Shown: piece after piece, positions 16,703 to 26,200 of the stretch
How the letters are laid out: each line of letters opens with the position of its first letter
Numbering within the stretch: the stretch's first letter is position 1
From: Streptomyces sp. NBC_01267
Lineage (GTDB): Bacteria; Actinomycetota; Actinomycetes; Streptomycetales; Streptomycetaceae
Direction: 5' to 3'
DNA: 64,000 nucleotides
NCBI RefSeq assembly: GCF_036241575.1
Contig: NZ_CP108455.1
Coordinates: 1,198,501-1,262,500 of the forward strand
Program-made: the position numbers and the translations under genes
Notes under the pieces: model-generated
Seen by the model: the letters and a program-made list of their open reading frames with translations, nothing else
Told to the model about the DNA's origin: nothing
Database searches by the model: none

Positions 16703-16778
16703 ACCAGCGAGTCTAGGACGGGCCACCGGCGAGCCGCTCCGGAGCAAACGCACCGCAGCACGCTGCGCAAACGCGTTT

Positions 16779-16806
16779 TTGTGCTGGCCCGGGAATCCGC
16801 TAGAGT
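16779..16806 (+). promoter_or_regulatory. Promoter of the five-tRNA cluster
   Basis: TTGTGC (16779-16784), 16-base spacer, TAGAGT (16801-16806), 42 bases before the mature tRNA-Gly. It is close to the housekeeping (HrdB) consensus and the only good promoter upstream of the cluster. Confidence 0.7.
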
Positions 16807-16848
16807 TCAACACGTCACCGGGACGCACAAGCGCCCCGGAACAGACAA

Positions 16849-16921
16849 GCGGACGTAGCTCAGTTGGTAGAGCGCAACCTTGCCAAGGTTGAGGTCGCCA
16901 GTTCGAACCTGGTCGTCCGCT
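16849..16921 (+). tRNA. tRNA-Gly, anticodon GCC
   Basis: 73 bases: acceptor GCGGACG/CGTCCGC, anticodon loop TTGCCAA (GCC), T-arm with GTTCGAACC, discriminator T. First gene of a five-tRNA cluster; CCA is not encoded. Confidence 0.97.
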
Positions 16922-16960
16922 CGTAGGAACCGGGGGATCTTCCCGAACCCCCGCACTCCT

Positions 16961-17031
16961 GGTGGAGTGGCCGAGAGGCGAGGCAACGGCCTGCAAAGCC
17001 GTCTACACGGGTTCAAATCCCGTCTCCACCT
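16961..17031 (+). tRNA. tRNA-Cys, anticodon GCA
   Basis: 71 bases: acceptor GGTGGAG/CTCCACC, anticodon loop CTGCAAA (GCA), T-arm GGTTCAAATCC, discriminator T (U73 is an identity element of tRNA-Cys). Only four bases separate it from the next tRNA, so they share a precursor. Confidence 0.97.
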
Positions 17032-17035
17032 CCAA

Positions 17036-17107
17036 GGACGATTAGCTCAGCGGGAGAGCGCTTCCCTGACACGGAAGAGGTCACTGGTTCAATCCCAGTA
17101 TCGTCCA
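17036..17107 (+). tRNA. tRNA-Val, anticodon GAC (copy 1, variant acceptor stem)
   Basis: 72 bases, loop CTGACAC (GAC, reading GTC/GTT), acceptor GGACGAT/ATCGTCC, discriminator A. It differs from the two copies downstream only by compensated changes in the acceptor stem. Confidence 0.97.
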
Positions 17108-17141
17108 CTGGATCTCCCACTACGGTGGGATGTCCGTACCC

Positions 17142-17213
17142 GCGCGATTAGCTCAGCGGGAGAGCGCTTCCCTGACACGGAAGAGGTCACTGGTTCAATC
17201 CCAGTATCGCGCA
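17142..17213 (+). tRNA. tRNA-Val, anticodon GAC (copy 2)
   Basis: 72 bases, loop CTGACAC, acceptor GCGCGAT/ATCGCGC, T-arm with the atypical GGTTCAATCCC, discriminator A. Identical to copy 3. Confidence 0.97.
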
Positions 17214-17264
17214 CGCAGTAAGGTGTGAAAGCACCGGCAGCACGCAGTACTCGCAGATTGTCCC

Positions 17265-17336
17265 GCGCGATTAGCTCAGCGGGAGAGCGCTTCCCTGACA
17301 CGGAAGAGGTCACTGGTTCAATCCCAGTATCGCGCA
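17265..17336 (+). tRNA. tRNA-Val, anticodon GAC (copy 3)
   Basis: 72 bases, identical to copy 2 (17142-17213). It is the last gene of the cluster and is followed within ten bases by a stem-loop terminator. Confidence 0.97.
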
Positions 17337-17344
17337 CCGGATCG

Positions 17345-17375
17345 GAACCCCCGGCTGTTCATCGGCCGGGGGTTC
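17345..17375 (+). terminator. Terminator of the tRNA cluster
   Basis: 11-bp stem GAACCCCCGGC (17345-17355) with its complement at 17365-17375, 9-base loop, followed by a mixed T-rich stretch. It also separates the cluster from the convergent zinc-ribbon gene. Confidence 0.8.
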
Positions 17376-17398
17376 TGTCGTTCTCGCTCTTCTGCTGG

Positions 17399-17698
17399 TC
17401 AGGAAGAGAAGAGCATGTGGCCGAAGCCCCTGTTCCGGTGGCCGTGATGACCGCCGTGATGTCCCTCGTAGTGGCCGCCGCCGTGCTGCGGCGCTCCCCA
17501 GACGGGCGCCTGCGGCGGGGGGTACGCCTGCGGGGCAGGGGGCGGGGGCGGCTGCTGGCCCCACTGGGACTCCAGCTGGGTCAGCGACTCCAGTTCGCCG
17601 TAGTCGAGGAATATCCCCCGGCAGCCACTGCACTGTTCTATCTGCACGCCATTGCGGTTGTACGTGTGCATCGGGGCACGGCACTTGGGACACTGCAT
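17399..17698 (-). CDS. TFIIB-type zinc-ribbon protein
   Basis: 99 residues from ATG 17698. The N-terminus is a zinc ribbon: CPKC (residues 3-6) paired with CSGC (about 27-30), followed by RGIFLDYGELESL, the typical zf-TFIIB family tail. The rest is a Pro-rich stretch (QQPPPPPAPQAYPPPQ) and a Gly/His-rich C-terminus (HYEGHHGGHHGHRNRG) that could bind metal. It is a conserved small cytoplasmic protein of unknown role. A GGAG lies upstream of the ATG. Confidence 0.82.
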   Translation of the reverse strand: MQCPKCRAPMHTYNRNGVQIEQCSGCRGIFLDYGELESLTQLESQWGQQPPPPPAPQAYPPPQAPVWGAPQHGGGHYEGHHGGHHGHRNRGFGHMLFSS

Positions 17699-17738
17699 GC
17701 TCGGCTCCACTCCTCGGTCTTGATCAAGTGCCCTCACC

Positions 17739-18713
17739 CTACGACGGCTCCCCCACCGCCAACTCCTGGGGGAGCGCGGCGATTCGGGCACAGGAATCGA
17801 GCATCAGCCGCTCCGCCTCGTCGAGGGACCGGGATTCCGCGGCCGACTTCGCCAGTGCCAGTGCGGCGGTCTGCGCCGTCAGCGCCCGTGCGGGAACGTC
17901 GAGTTCGGTCCAGGGATCGCCCTCGGGGCGTACGGCGGGGCCACCGGCCGACCGGTAGGCGGCCAGGAACCGCCCCCAGGCCTCGGGCGCCAGCAGACCC
18001 GCGGCGTACCAGGCCGCAGGACGGGCCAGGTCCCAGGCGGGGTCACCCAGCCCCAGGTCGTCGATGTCGATCAGCTGCCAGGACCCGTGGGCCACGGGAT
18101 GTCTGACGAGCTGCCCCAGGTGCAGATCGCCGTGGCAGAGATGGGTGTTCCGGGGCGCGGGGGCTTCGCCGCGGGCCCAGGCCGGCAGGTTGCGCCACAC
18201 CTTCAGGACGGGCTCGGCGGCCGGGCCGGGAGGGACCGCCCGCAGCCTCGCCAGGGCGCGGGACGCCTTCGCGGGGCCGCGCATCGGGGGCAGCGGGCCG
18301 GGAAGCGCGTGGGGAGGCACCGTGTGCAGCCGGGCGAGCAGCTCTGCGGCCTCCTCCCAGGGCGCCGCGTCGGGGGCCGTCGGGTCGACGGGGGCGCCGT
18401 AGGGCCAGACCGTGAGGGGACCGGCGTCGGCGTGGACGGCGGGGGGCGCGAGCGGGGGCAGCAGGATGCCGGCGAGGAGGGGGTGGGCGGCGGCCGCCAC
18501 CCGTACCGCGAGTGCGGCTGTGTCCGTGTCAGGGGCGTGGGCCTTGGCCACGGCCCTGCCGTGCCGGACGACCGTGCCGTCCGGCCGGTCCGCGAGAAGG
18601 GTGGCGTTCCGGCCGCAGTCGGGGCACGGGACATGCGGCGAGGACCGATGGCGGGGGTGGGCGGCGCCCTCGGCGGCGGCGCCCAGCGCGCGTACGAGAG
18701 CGGGTGCGGTCAC
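17739..18713 (-). CDS. Aminoglycoside phosphotransferase (APH)-family kinase
   Basis: 324 residues from GTG 18713 with GGGGGAG just upstream. The Brenner motif HLCHGDLHLGQL (near residue 192) and the metal-binding LIDIDDLGLGDPAWDLARP (near residue 212) define the APH/choline kinase fold. The substrate is likely a small molecule; an antibiotic-resistance role cannot be assumed. An unusual N-terminal CPDCGRN pair of cysteines precedes the kinase fold. There is a 40-bp gap to the zinc-ribbon gene downstream on the same strand, so the two are probably co-transcribed. Confidence 0.85.
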   Translation of the reverse strand: MTAPALVRALGAAAEGAAHPRHRSSPHVPCPDCGRNATLLADRPDGTVVRHGRAVAKAHAPDTDTAALAVRVAAAAHPLLAGILLPPLAPPAVHADAGPLTVWPYGAPVDPTAPDAAPWEEAAELLARLHTVPPHALPGPLPPMRGPAKASRALARLRAVPPGPAAEPVLKVWRNLPAWARGEAPAPRNTHLCHGDLHLGQLVRHPVAHGSWQLIDIDDLGLGDPAWDLARPAAWYAAGLLAPEAWGRFLAAYRSAGGPAVRPEGDPWTELDVPARALTAQTAALALAKSAAESRSLDEAERLMLDSCARIAALPQELAVGEPS

Positions 18714-18936
18714 GTTCTCCCCCAGGTCAGGACGGGCCCCTCGCCGGGGAGCCTACGTGCCGCCCGGCCGGGTACGGGGCCGGGAGTCCGGACGGGGCGT
18801 GGGGCCGGACAGCGCGATGTCCGGTCAGCTCCCCAGCTGACCGGACAAACGCTGCCGTCCGCCGCACCCCCGTCCCCACGGGGTTGTTGGCCGGATGTCC
18901 CTGGCCCGGACCGCTCTCCCGGGCCCGGGGCGCCGC

Positions 18937-19143
18937 TCAGCGCCCCAGCATCACGCCCACGGACGACGCCTGTGTGACCACTGCTTGCCAGCCGCCGAAG
19001 GCGAACATGAGCAGGGCCGCGAGGGGAAGGACCATGGCGGTCGCCACCAGCGGGTGGCGGGTGCCGGACCGGCGGACACCGAACGCGGCGTACGCCCTGC
19101 GCCCCTGCGTGCGGAGAACCGTCCGCGTTGCCGTGTCCGCCAT
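18937..19143 (-). CDS. 68-residue single-helix membrane protein
   Basis: From ATG 19143, preceded by AGGAGAG about eight bases upstream. The N-terminal 30 residues are basic (RTQGRRAYAAFGVRRSGTRH), followed by one strong transmembrane segment (LVATAMVLPLAALLMFAFGG) and a short outer tail. The positive-inside rule gives N-in, C-out. Function unknown. It is a stand-alone gene upstream of the APH gene. Confidence 0.7.
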   Translation of the reverse strand: MADTATRTVLRTQGRRAYAAFGVRRSGTRHPLVATAMVLPLAALLMFAFGGWQAVVTQASSVGVMLGR

Positions 19144-19751
19144 GATCCCTCTCCTGTCGACTTGGCAAGCGGCGAGTGACCGACCTCGGGGGACGAGTGC
19201 TGCACCCGCCGCTTGACCTCAAATCTAGGGGTGGGAAGCGGGCCGGGCGTCATGCCCGCGTATCGAATCCCGGGCCTACAGGAGGATGAGCCGCCCCGCG
19301 TGCTCCTACTCCCCTGGGTGGAGACCCGGGCCGACGCCTGCGGGTCATCCCGGAGGGGACCCGGTATGGGGGTTCCGGCAGCAACAGGGGTGCCCGAGTC
19401 GGCTCCGGGCGGTGGGAGCGGGTGACTTCACTCACTTCCGCCCCCGTCGAACGGCCCGCCGTGGCCCTCCGGCGGGCTGCCCGGTCTGCGGTCTCGTCGG
19501 CGGTGCGGGTGGGGGTCGCCGATGGTCCCGTTCTCGTGTGCGGAACACCCTGTGATCGCCCAATCCCCTTTCCCCGAGAGAGCTTTGAGATCCGGCCCCG
19601 GCCAAGGCGGCGCGAGCGGCGCCGTCCTGAGCACGCTTCACGATTTCGGCCCCCGTGGCGACAATCGATCGGATCGTGAGGGCGCGGCCTATGAGCGCAC
19701 CGCCCCACAGGTACGTAAGCTGTGCCTCGTCAGACGGACCGGGCAGCGGGG
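19144..19751. other. Long divergent intergenic region upstream of the Ser/Thr kinase
   Basis: About 600 bp between the 68-residue membrane protein and the kinase. Open frames here are short, lack ribosome-binding sites and show no recognisable protein, so I call no gene. A TAAGCT hexamer at about 19717-19722 could be the kinase -10. No repeat, riboswitch or terminator of note is visible. Confidence 0.4.
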
Positions 19752-20945
19752 ATGGACATGGCGATGATGCGGCTCCGGCGCGAGGATCCGCGTGTCGTCG
19801 GCTCGTTCAGGCTTCACCGGCGGCTGGGCGCGGGCGGTATGGGGGTGGTCTACCTCGGCTCCGACCGGCGCGGGCAGCGGGTGGCGCTGAAGGTGATCCG
19901 GCCGGACCTGGCGGAGGATCAGGAGTTCCGGTCGAGGTTCGCCCGTGAGGTCTCCGCGGCGCGGCGGATCAGGGGCGGGTGCACGGCCCGGCTGGTGGCC
20001 GCCGATCTGGAGGCCGACCGCCCGTGGTTCGCGACGCAGTACGTCCCGGGGCCTTCGCTGCACGACAAGGTGGCCGAGGAAGGTCCGCTGTCGGCGGCCG
20101 AAGTGGCCTCCATCGGCGCGGCTCTCTCCGAGGGCCTGGTGGCGGTGCACGAGGCCGGTGTCGTACACCGTGACCTGAAGCCCTCGAACATCCTGCTCTC
20201 GCCCAAGGGCCCCAGGATCATCGACTTCGGCATCGCCTGGGCGACCGGGGCGAGCACGCTCACCCATGTCGGTACGGCGGTCGGCTCACCCGGCTTCCTC
20301 GCTCCCGAGCAGGTGCGCGGCGCGGCGGTCACCCCCGCGACGGACGTCTTCGCGCTGGGGGCCACGCTCGCGTACGCGGCGACCGCCGACTCGCCCTTCG
20401 GGCACGGCAGTTCCGAGGTGATGCTGTACCGGGTGGTGCACGAGGAGCCGCATCTGTACGACGTGCACGACGCCCTCGCCCCGCTGGTCCGGGCCTGCCT
20501 CGCCAAGGATCCCGAGGACCGGCCCTCCACCCTCCAACTCTCCATGCGCCTCAAGGAGATCGCGGCCCGTGAGGCCCAGGGTCTCTCGGAGGGGCGGACG
20601 CCCGCACAGCGGCGGGAGTCGGAGGCCGACCGGCCGACGGGGCGGCTCGCCGCGCCGCAGACCGAGCTGCAGCCCCAGCGGCGCGCGGACGGCCCGCCAC
20701 CGTCCCGGCCGCAGGCTTCGCGCCCCTCGTCGGCCCGGGGCGGCGCCCGGCCCGTACCGTCGTCGCGCAACACCACCCGGTCCGGGGCGGGTGCGGGCAG
20801 CCGTCCCGGCAAGTCCGGTGCCCGTCCGACCTCGTCGGGGCGGCGGACCGGGCCCAGCCCCCGGATGATGCGGCAGCGGCTGATCGTCTTCGTCGTGGTG
20901 ACGCTGATCGTGCTGCTGGGGATCGCCGCCGCGCAGCAGTTCTGA
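19752..20945 (+). CDS. Membrane-anchored PASTA-less Ser/Thr protein kinase (Hanks type)
   Basis: 397 residues from ATG 19752 (ATG 19758 has better spacing to the GGGG). The kinase core is complete: glycine loop GAGGMGVVYLG, Lys in VALKVIRP, catalytic HRDLKPSNIL, DFGIAW, and activation-segment SPGFLAPEQV. After about residue 275 comes a long Pro/Arg/Ser-rich linker, then one transmembrane helix (LIVFVVVTLIVLLGIAAA) at the extreme C-terminus with only four residues beyond it. It therefore has no extracellular sensor domain; any signal must come through partners or the linker. Substrates are unknown. Confidence 0.93.
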   Translation: MDMAMMRLRREDPRVVGSFRLHRRLGAGGMGVVYLGSDRRGQRVALKVIRPDLAEDQEFRSRFAREVSAARRIRGGCTARLVAADLEADRPWFATQYVPGPSLHDKVAEEGPLSAAEVASIGAALSEGLVAVHEAGVVHRDLKPSNILLSPKGPRIIDFGIAWATGASTLTHVGTAVGSPGFLAPEQVRGAAVTPATDVFALGATLAYAATADSPFGHGSSEVMLYRVVHEEPHLYDVHDALAPLVRACLAKDPEDRPSTLQLSMRLKEIAAREAQGLSEGRTPAQRRESEADRPTGRLAAPQTELQPQRRADGPPPSRPQASRPSSARGGARPVPSSRNTTRSGAGAGSRPGKSGARPTSSGRRTGPSPRMMRQRLIVFVVVTLIVLLGIAAAQQF

Positions 20946-20969
20946 CCGGGGCCGCCGCGGTCCGCCGGG

Positions 20970-21788
20970 TCAGCTCTGCGGACGGCCCGTCGCCACCGCG
21001 TAGAACGCCACCGCGGCGGCGGCTCCGACGTTCAGCGAGTCCACGCCGTGCGCCATGGGGATGCGCACCCATTCGTCGGCGGCGACCAGCGCCTGGGTGG
21101 AGAGACCGTCGCCCTCCGCGCCGAGCATCAGTGCCACCCGGTCGAGGCGGTGCGGGGCGGCCTCGTCGATGACCGACGCCTTCTCGTCCGGGGTGAGCGC
21201 GAGCAGCTTGAACCCCGCTTCCCGCACCGACTCCAGCCCTCGGGGCCAGGTGTCGAGCCGGGCGTAGGGAACGGCGAAGACGGAGCCCATCGAGACCTTG
21301 ACGGAGCGGCGGTACAGCGGGTCCGCGCAGTCCGGCGAGAGCAGCACCGCGTCCATGCCGAGGGCCGCCGCGCTGCGGAAGATCGCACCGATGTTGGTGT
21401 GGTCGTTGACCGACTCCATGACGACGATCCGGCGGGCCGTCCCGAGCAGCTCGTCCGAGGACGGCAGCGGCTTGCGCTGCATGGAGGCCAGTGCGCCGCG
21501 GTGCACGTGGTAGCCGGTCACCTGCTCGGCGAGGTCGGGGCTGACGGCGTACACCGGGGCCGGGACCTCGTCGATGACGTCGCGCATGACGTCGACCCAC
21601 TTCGCCGACAGCAGCATGGACCGCATTTCGTACCCGGCGAGCCTGGCCCGCCGGATGACCTTTTCGCCTTCCGCGATGAACAGGCCCTCGGCGGGCTCAC
21701 GCCTGCGCCGGAGTTCGACGTCGGTCAGGCCCGTGTAGTCGCGCAGCCGCGGGTCCTCGGGGTCATCGACGGTGATGAGATCAGCCAC
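20970..21788 (-). CDS. SpoU/TrmH-family rRNA/tRNA 2'-O-methyltransferase
   Basis: 272 residues from GTG 21788. The SPOUT trefoil-knot motifs are present: NIGAIFRSAAALGMDAVLL, LMLGAEGDGLS and the SAM-binding IPMAHGVDSLNVGAAAAVAF. An N-terminal substrate-binding domain (residues 1-100) includes GLFIAEGEKVIRRA. It methylates ribose 2'-OH of rRNA or tRNA in the cytoplasm; the target nucleotide cannot be deduced. It converges on the kinase gene with 24 bp between. Confidence 0.92.
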   Translation of the reverse strand: MADLITVDDPEDPRLRDYTGLTDVELRRRREPAEGLFIAEGEKVIRRARLAGYEMRSMLLSAKWVDVMRDVIDEVPAPVYAVSPDLAEQVTGYHVHRGALASMQRKPLPSSDELLGTARRIVVMESVNDHTNIGAIFRSAAALGMDAVLLSPDCADPLYRRSVKVSMGSVFAVPYARLDTWPRGLESVREAGFKLLALTPDEKASVIDEAAPHRLDRVALMLGAEGDGLSTQALVAADEWVRIPMAHGVDSLNVGAAAAVAFYAVATGRPQS

Positions 21789-21842
21789 AGGGAGATACTG
21801 CCTTGTCCTGGGTGGGGTGCCAACGGGTGGGCACGGAACGGG

Positions 21843-23075
21843 TCACGGACGGTCGTGGTGCGGTCCGACGGCGACAACGGCGCCGATGACGATGACGGCG
21901 GGCGGCCGTACGCCTTCGGACCTGGCCGTCTCCCCCACGGTCGCGAGTGTCGCGTCGACCCGCCGCTGGGTGGCCGTGGTCCCTTCCTGGACCAGTGCCA
22001 CCGGGGTGTCCGGGGCCTTTCCGTGGGCGATCAGGGTGTCGGCGATGGCGCCGATCTTGTCGACGCCCATCAGGACGACCAGCGTGCCGCGGAGCTTGGC
22101 GAGCGCCGGCCAGTCGACCAGGGAGCGCGCGTCGTCGGGCGCCACATGGCCGCTGACCACGGTGAACTCATGGGCGACGGCACGGTGGGTGACCGGGATT
22201 CCGGCGGCGCCGGGGACGCTGATGGAGCTGGAGATGCCGGGCACCACGGTGCACGGGATGCCTGCCTCGGCGAGGGCCTGGGCCTCTTCCATGCCGCGCC
22301 CGAAGACGAAGGGGTCGCCGCCCTTGAGCCGTACGACGGCCTTGCCCGCCCTGGCGTGTTCGACGAGGGCGTTGTTGATGGCCTCCTGGGCCATGAACCG
22401 GCCGTACGGGATCTTCGCGGCATCGATCACCTCGACGTGCGGCGGCAGTTCGTCGAGGAGGTCGCGCGGTCCGAGCCGGTCGGCGATGACGACGTCGGCC
22501 TCGGCGAGGAGGCGCCGGCCGCGGACCGTGATCAGGTCCGGGTCGCCGGGGCCGCCGCCGACCAGGGCGACGCCCGCGGCGCGGTCGCGGTTGCGGGGGG
22601 CGGCGAGCGTACCGTCACGCAGGCCTTCCACGACGGCGTCGCGTACGGCCGCCGAGCGGCGCGGGTCGCGGCCGGTGAGGACGGCCACGGTGACGCCCTC
22701 GCTGCGGCCGGTGGCCGGGGTCCAGGCGGTGGCCGCTCCGGCGTCGTCGCTCCGTACGCACCAGGTCCTGTTCCGCTCGGCCTCGGCGGACGCGCGGTCG
22801 TTGGCCGCCTTGTCACCGGTCGCGATCAGGGCGTACCAGGCGCCGTCCAGGTCACCGTCCTCGTACGGGCGCCGCTGCCAGCTGATCTCGCCGGTGGTGG
22901 CCATCGCCTCGACGGAGGGGGTCGCCGACGGGGCGACGAGAAGGATGTCGGCTCCGGCCGCGATGAGCGCGGGGAGGCGCCGTTGGGCGACCTGTCCGCC
23001 ACCGATGACGACGACGCGCCTGCCGGAGAGACGGAGTCCTACGGGGTAGGCGGGGTTCTCGGCGTGTTCGGCCAT
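21843..23075 (-). CDS. cobA: CysG-type bifunctional siroheme/corrin enzyme (SUMT plus precorrin-2 dehydrogenase)
   Basis: 410 residues from ATG 23075 with AGGAG upstream. The N-terminal domain (residues about 10-150) is a precorrin-2 dehydrogenase/ferrochelatase-like Rossmann fold (RRVVVIGGGQVAQRRLPALI). The C-terminal half is uroporphyrinogen-III C-methyltransferase (ALVGGGPGDPDLITVRGRR; KGGDPFVFGRGMEEA; VVPGISSSISVPGAAGIPVTH). It makes precorrin-2, the branch point to siroheme and cobalamin. It lies in a corrin cluster with cobT and cobL, all on the minus strand. Confidence 0.92.
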   Translation of the reverse strand: MAEHAENPAYPVGLRLSGRRVVVIGGGQVAQRRLPALIAAGADILLVAPSATPSVEAMATTGEISWQRRPYEDGDLDGAWYALIATGDKAANDRASAEAERNRTWCVRSDDAGAATAWTPATGRSEGVTVAVLTGRDPRRSAAVRDAVVEGLRDGTLAAPRNRDRAAGVALVGGGPGDPDLITVRGRRLLAEADVVIADRLGPRDLLDELPPHVEVIDAAKIPYGRFMAQEAINNALVEHARAGKAVVRLKGGDPFVFGRGMEEAQALAEAGIPCTVVPGISSSISVPGAAGIPVTHRAVAHEFTVVSGHVAPDDARSLVDWPALAKLRGTLVVLMGVDKIGAIADTLIAHGKAPDTPVALVQEGTTATQRRVDATLATVGETARSEGVRPPAVIVIGAVVAVGPHHDRP

Positions 23076-23196
23076 GGCGTGGCGGCTCCTCGCGCGGGGA
23101 GGTGGGGCGACGACGCCGCTACGACGGTGAAGCGGCTGGTGGAACGGGGTTTCGGCCCCTTGGACACCTTACGTTCCTGAGGCCTCGGGCGAAGGC

Positions 23197-23227
23197 GAGG
23201 GGCCGGGATCACTGACCCCGGCCCCTC
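23197..23227 (-). terminator. Stem-loop downstream of cobT
   Basis: 11-bp GC-rich stem (23197-23207 with 23217-23227), 9-base loop, located 15 bases after the cobT stop and before cobA. It probably ends the cobT transcript, so cobA has its own promoter. Confidence 0.65.
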
Positions 23228-23241
23228 CCGCGCGTGCTGCG

Positions 23242-26200
23242 CTACTTCTCCGTGACGCCCGCCGAGTCGAAGGTGGCCACTTCGTGCATCGCGCGGGCCG
23301 CGCTCTGGACGACGGGGAGGGCGAGCAGGGCGCCGGTGCCCTCGCCGAGCCGCAGGTCGAGGTCGACCAGCGGGCGCAGGCCCAGCTTGTTGAGGGCGGC
23401 GACATGGCCGGGCTCCGCGCTGCGGTGGCCGGCGATGCAGGCCGCCAGCGCCTCGGGGGCGATCGCGCGGGCGACCAGGGCAGCCGCCCCCGCGCTCACT
23501 CCGTCCAGGATCACCGGGGTGCGGAGCGAGGCGCCGCCGAGCAGGAAGCCGACCAGCGCGGCGTGTTCGAGGCCGCCGACCGCGGCGAGGACGCCGATCG
23601 GGTCGGCGGGGTCGGGCTGGTGGAGTTCCAGACCCCGGCGGACGACGTCGACCTTGCGGGCGTGCATCTCGTCGTTGATGCCGGTGCCGCGGCCGGTGAC
23701 CTCGGTCGGGTCCTGGCCGGTGTAGACGCAGATCAGGGCGGCCGACACGGTGGTGTTGGCGATGCCCATCTCGCCGGTGAGCAGCGCCTTGTTGCCTGCG
23801 GCCACCAGGTCACGGGCCGTCTCGATGCCGACCTCGATCGCGGCGAGCGCTTCTTCCCGTGTCATCGCGGGACCGGTGGTGAAGTCGGCGGTGCCGGCTC
23901 GGACCTTGCGGGGCAACAGGCCCGGGGTGGCCGGGAGTTCCCCGGCGACACCCACGTCGACGACGCAGACCTCGGCCCCGACCTGATTGGCGAAGGCGTT
24001 GCAGACCGCTCCGCCGCCCAGGAAGTTGGCGACCATCTGGCAGGTCACTTCCTGCGGCCAGGCGGTGACGCCCTGGGCGTACACCCCGTGGTCCCCGGCG
24101 AAGACCGCGACGGCCGCGGGCTCCGGGATCGGCGGCGGACACATCCGGGACAGCCCGCTCAGCTGCGCGGAGATGATCTCCAGCATCCCGAGTGCCCCGG
24201 CGGGCTTGGTCATCCGCTTCTGGCGGTCCCAGGCCTCGCCGAGCGCCTTGGCGTCCAGCGGCCGGATATTGGTGATCGTCTCCTGGAGCAGGTCGTGCGG
24301 CTCCGCACCGGGGAGGGCGCGGCGGCCGTACGTCTCCTCGTGGACGACCCAGGACAGCGGGCGGCGCTTCGACCAGCCCGCCTGCATCAGTTCGGGCTCC
24401 TCGGGGAACTCGTCGACGTATCCCACGCAGAGGTAGGCGACGACTTCGAGGTGCTCGGGCAGGCCCAGGGCGCGGACCATCTCCCGCTCGTCGAAGAAGC
24501 TGACCCAGCCGACGCCGAGGCCCTCGGCGCGGGCGGCGAGCCAGAGGTTCTCGACGGCGAGGGCCGAGGAGTACGGCGCCATCTGCGGCTGGGTGTGCCG
24601 TCCGAGGGTGTGGCGGCCACCGCGGGTCGGGTCGGCGGTGACGACGATGTTGACCGGGGTGTCGAGGATGGCCTCGATCTTCAGTTCCTTGAACTGCTTG
24701 GCGCGGCCCTTGGGAAGGGACTTGGCGTAGGCGTCGCGCTGGCGCTGCGCCAGTTCGTGCATGGAGCGCCGGGTCTCTGCGGAACGGATGACCACGAAGT
24801 CCCAGGGCTGGGAGTGGCCGACGCTCGGCGCGGTGTGCGCGGCTTCGAGGACGCGCAGCAGCACCTCGTGCGGGATGGGGTCGCTGCGGAAGCCGTTGCG
24901 GATGTCGCGGCGTTCACGCATGACGCGCAGTACGGCTTCGCGTTCGGCGTCGTCGTACCCGGAGGCGGCGGGGGTGACCGGCTCGGCGGGGTCTGCCGCG
25001 GCTTCCGGTGCCTCTGCCGTTTCCGCCGTGGGTCCGGTCTCTGCGACGGCCTCTGCGGACTCGGCCTCGACGGGCGCCTGCTGGGGCTCGGGGGCCGGTG
25101 TCGCTACGGACTCGGGCTGAGGCACGGACCCGGGCCGGGGCTCGGCCGCTGTGGGCGGCTCGGTGACAGCGGCGGGGGCCGTCGGGGGCGCGGCTTCCTG
25201 GACGGAAGCGGTCTCCTGCGGTGCCTCGGCCTCGGCCGGGACCGGCACGGTCAGCTCCTCGGCGGGCGTCTGCCCGGCCGGTCCACCGTGGCGGGGGGCG
25301 GGCACCGTCGCCGCGACCGGCTCGGGCTGCTGCTCCCCGGCATCTATGGGAACGGCGTCAGGAACGGGAGCGGCCTCGGGCGCCGGAACGGCTTCGGGTG
25401 CGGGGACGTTCTCGGGTGCGGGGACGTTCTCGGGTGCGGGGACGTTCTCGGGTGCGGGGACGTTCTCGGGTGCGGGTGCGGGGACGCTCTCGGGTGCCAC
25501 CGTCCGTGTACCGGCGGGCTCCGCGTCCACCTCCGCTTCCGCTGCGACTGCGGCCGGGTCGGGCCAGGTTTCGAGGACCGGCTCCGGCTGTGCCTCGGGT
25601 GCGGGCACCGTGACGGGCTCGGCCACGGCTTCCACGACCGGTTCGGCTGCGGGTTCCGGCGCGGGCGTGGCCGCCGGTTCCACTGCTGCCACGACGGCGT
25701 CCACTGCGGGCTCAGCAGCCTCAGCGGGCTGCGGGACCTCTGCGACCTGCGCCGCCTCGGTGGTCCGCGGCTCCGCAGGGGCCTGCTCGGGCTGCGCTGC
25801 CGCGGGCTGCTCGGCCGGGGCCGTCACCACTGCCACCGGCGTCGGAGCGAGATGGGGAGCGGACGGCAACGAACCCTCGACCGGGACGAACCGGCCAGGT
25901 GCGGGCTGTCCGGCGTCGACCGGACCGGGCGCCGGCGCGTACGGCGCGGCAGCGGCCTGCGCGGCGTCGACCGGTACGTCCACCGGTACATCGGCAGCTA
26001 CGTCGACCGGTGCGGCGGCCGGGGTCTCCGGCTGGGCGGCCACCGGCTCGGGGAAGGCCGGTGCCTCGGGCTGGGCCGGGGCGGCGGGAACGGAAGGTGT
26101 GGGGGACTGCACCGGCTGCGGCTGCGAGGTCCACGCCACCCCGGCCTGCGGCGGGATAGCGCCGAGCTGCGGTCCGGGCAGCGCCTCCGCCTCGTCGCGC

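Noticed and set aside
7629..17336. tRNA genes as occupied attachment sites of an integrated element
   Set aside because: There is no integrase, excisionase, partial tRNA 3' duplicate or change in composition near any tRNA.
19250..19708. Open frames in the 19.1-19.75 kb intergenic region
   Set aside because: They lack ribosome-binding sites and recognisable domains, and their composition looks like non-coding high-GC DNA.
25396..25491. Tandem repeats as a CRISPR array
   Set aside because: Units are contiguous without spacers and lie in frame inside a protein-coding gene.
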